A DNA stretch of 34,791 nucleotides from an uncultured Moraxella sp. (GTDB lineage: Bacteria > Pseudomonadota > Gammaproteobacteria > Pseudomonadales > Moraxellaceae), in the NCBI GenBank assembly GCA_937975585.1, contig CALJUC010000128.1:1-34791 (forward strand), written 5' to 3'. Made by a program: the position numbers and the translations under genes. Below are positions 33,505-34,791 of this stretch, in pieces. Position 1 is the first letter of the stretch. The number at the start of each line of letters is the position of its first letter. The notes beneath the pieces were generated by a model that was not told the origin of the DNA, did not search any database, and worked only from the letters and a program-made list of their open reading frames with translations.

Positions 33505-34683
33505 CAGGGCAATCGCACTATAAAAATTTTCCGAACAGCAACTTTTCACGGAAAGCCGTATTTTGAGACGCCCTAATTTTGTGACGCTTTACCGACAGAT
33601 TAGCATCACCATTAGCACGAATAAGATTTAACGCAGTGCGAGTAAGCAAAGCAATATTAGCCTTTTCATTGCGTTCAAGCTTGATAGCAGTATCCTCACC
33701 GAATATTACATCAAGCACCCAGTGCTGACTATTCTCAATTGCCCAATGCTTGCGAAGGGTATCGCCAATCGTGGTTAAATCTGTCAACGACGATAAATAA
33801 TAGCGACGTTCTGTGCTTACGTTACCTTGAATATCACGAGTGGATTCAACCATCACAACAGCATTTAGCGTATGCCACTGGTCTTTTTGTTCCAACCAAT
33901 CCAACTCAGTTGAAATCGCATAACGTCTAGTTTCAAGGCGACCATGGTCTTTTTCGGTAGTTTCATAGACTTTTAGTTGCTTGTTATCAAACTGAGTATT
34001 GAGCCACAAAGATACATCATCGAATAAAGTTTTATGATTATTTTTTAACGCCAAGATGTAGTTGCCACCTTGTTTGATAATTTGTTTGGTGGTGTCTTTT
34101 TGGCAATACATGGCATCAGCCGTGATGGTGCTACCTTTGATGTCGATAAGACTAAGTAGCTGTGGCAGTGTGGTGATTTCATTGGCTTTGTCGTTGATGT
34201 CGGTTTGGGCTAGGATAAGTTTAGCTTCACTGGCATAGGCACTAACAAGCTGTAAATTATCGTTATCGTGATGACTACCTTGTACAAATTTGCCATCAAT
34301 GGCAATGTGTTTGTGCTTTGGGGCGTTGTGGTTTATCCATTGGCTAAAATAGCGGTTAATTTGGTCTTTATTTAATCGTTTCATAACGTTGCTAAAAGTG
34401 TCATGTGAGGGTATGCCATTGGTTAGGTCAAGAAAGCTGGCAAACCACGCTTGGTTTTCACTAGCAAAGTCCTCAATGGCTACCCAGTCACTATAGCCAC
34501 ATAGTATGCCTGTGAGGGCAATGGTTAAAATGTTTTTAAGTGGGTGTAGTAGGTTTTTGTTTTGTCGTCTTGGGTCTTCTATTTGACTTAGGTATGCAAT
34601 TGGGTTTGTGAGCATGGTGGTTCCCTTGTCGCTTTTGCTCACAGTTTATCATTCTTTTGAGTTTTTATAGTGCGATTGCCCTG
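33505..34683 (-). mobile_element. ISAs1-family insertion sequence, 1179 bp
   Basis: Perfect 22-bp terminal inverted repeats, CAGGGCAATCGC... at 33505-33526 and its complement at 34662-34683, enclose one transposase gene. The flanks (CTAACTAAATC on the left, AATAGCCCAAG on the right) show no 8-10-bp target duplication. The element looks intact, so the absence suggests recombination after insertion, or an old or one-ended event. Confidence 0.93.
33518..34615 (-). CDS. ISAs1-family transposase
   Basis: DDE transposase of 365 aa. The N-terminal segment IEDPRRQNKNLLHPLKNILTIAL and GIPSHDTFSNVMKRL are characteristic of the ISAs1/H-repeat group. The catalytic acids are expected in HIAIDGKFVQGS, STITADAMYCQK and the HWVLDVIFGED block. 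The ATG at 34615 has an AAGGGA ribosome site; a GTG nine codons earlier is less likely. The TAG stop is inside the left inverted repeat. There is no frameshift or stop, so it may be active. Confidence 0.94.
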   Translation of the reverse strand: MLTNPIAYLSQIEDPRRQNKNLLHPLKNILTIALTGILCGYSDWVAIEDFASENQAWFASFLDLTNGIPSHDTFSNVMKRLNKDQINRYFSQWINHNAPKHKHIAIDGKFVQGSHHDNDNLQLVSAYASEAKLILAQTDINDKANEITTLPQLLSLIDIKGSTITADAMYCQKDTTKQIIKQGGNYILALKNNHKTLFDDVSLWLNTQFDNKQLKVYETTEKDHGRLETRRYAISTELDWLEQKDQWHTLNAVVMVESTRDIQGNVSTERRYYLSSLTDLTTIGDTLRKHWAIENSQHWVLDVIFGEDTAIKLERNEKANIALLTRTALNLIRANGDANLSVKRHKIRASQNTAFREKLLFGKFL

Positions 34684-34724
34684 AATAGCCCAAGCCCAAG
34701 CTAGCCCAAACTAGCCAAAACTGC

Positions 34725-34791
34725 TATGATATTGGCATTTTCGATAATGACTAAATTGCCATGTTTCCACTAATTTTAACTCACCCGCAAT
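34725..34791 (+). CDS. Start of an unidentified plus-strand gene (partial)
   Basis: An extended -10 (TGCTATGAT, hexamer at 34725-34730) precedes ATG at 34761, which opens a frame MFPLILTHPQ running off the window. It is too short to identify and has no obvious ribosome site. The residues do not resemble a typical DnaA N-terminus. Just upstream, 34687-34720 has short direct repeats of AGCCCAAG and CTAGCC(C)AAA. Confidence 0.35.

Noticed and set aside
1..34791. CRISPR, prophage, rRNA or intact tRNA genes
   Set aside because: No regularly spaced repeats, phage genes or cloverleaf sequences were seen.

Overview
The window is a chromosomal segment from a gammaproteobacterium, most likely a member of the Moraxellaceae (Moraxella/Psychrobacter type). 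This is inferred from the style of the proteins, the mid-40s GC content judged by eye, and the mix of genes; no database was searched. Almost everything is housekeeping. There is no prophage, CRISPR array, rRNA or intact tRNA. The only mobile element with a transposase is one ISAs1-family insertion sequence at the right end.

Left third (1-13.9 kb): gph and phoU, then pstS divergent from phoU behind a PhoB-like repeat array, a TolC-type outer-membrane channel, thiC under a TPP riboswitch, dapB, dnaJ (without dnaK), a DUF2939 membrane-anchored protein, an RsuA-type pseudouridine synthase, a YigZ/IMPACT protein, a YheT-type hydrolase and gdhA. Middle (14.2-24.6 kb): mpl with an orphan ParA-type ATPase, a small GlsB/YeaQ membrane protein, a tight minus-strand run fmt-rsmB-lysE-thrC, and a large hybrid histidine kinase. 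Right (24.7-34.8 kb): a CAP-domain lipoprotein, ribE, a 497-bp gene-free AT-rich region, then a minus-strand block rpmH-rnpA-yidD-yidC-mnmE-nrdR-ribD, an insertion sequence just upstream of the rpmH promoter, and the first codons of an unidentified plus-strand gene.

The most striking signal is not a gene. Seven near-identical 16-bp palindromes of the ParB-binding parS type (TGTTTCACGTGAAACA and close variants) lie between 8.0 and 21.3 kb, four inside genes and three between genes. Three further copies with a CATGTG core lie at 26.97-27.25 kb, in and beside the gene-free region between ribE and ribD. That region also holds three perfect DnaA boxes (TTATCCACA) within 185 bp, a one-mismatch box, and an adjoining very AT-rich stretch. 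Together these mark the window as the origin-proximal ParABS domain of the chromosome and make 26760-27116 a good candidate for oriC or a DnaA-binding control region.

Two points complicate the oriC reading. The rpmH-rnpA-yidC-mnmE block would be transcribed head-on to a fork leaving this site rightward. The classical rpmH-dnaA junction is replaced here by an IS without a visible target duplication. An IS-mediated rearrangement of the origin region is a plausible, testable explanation.
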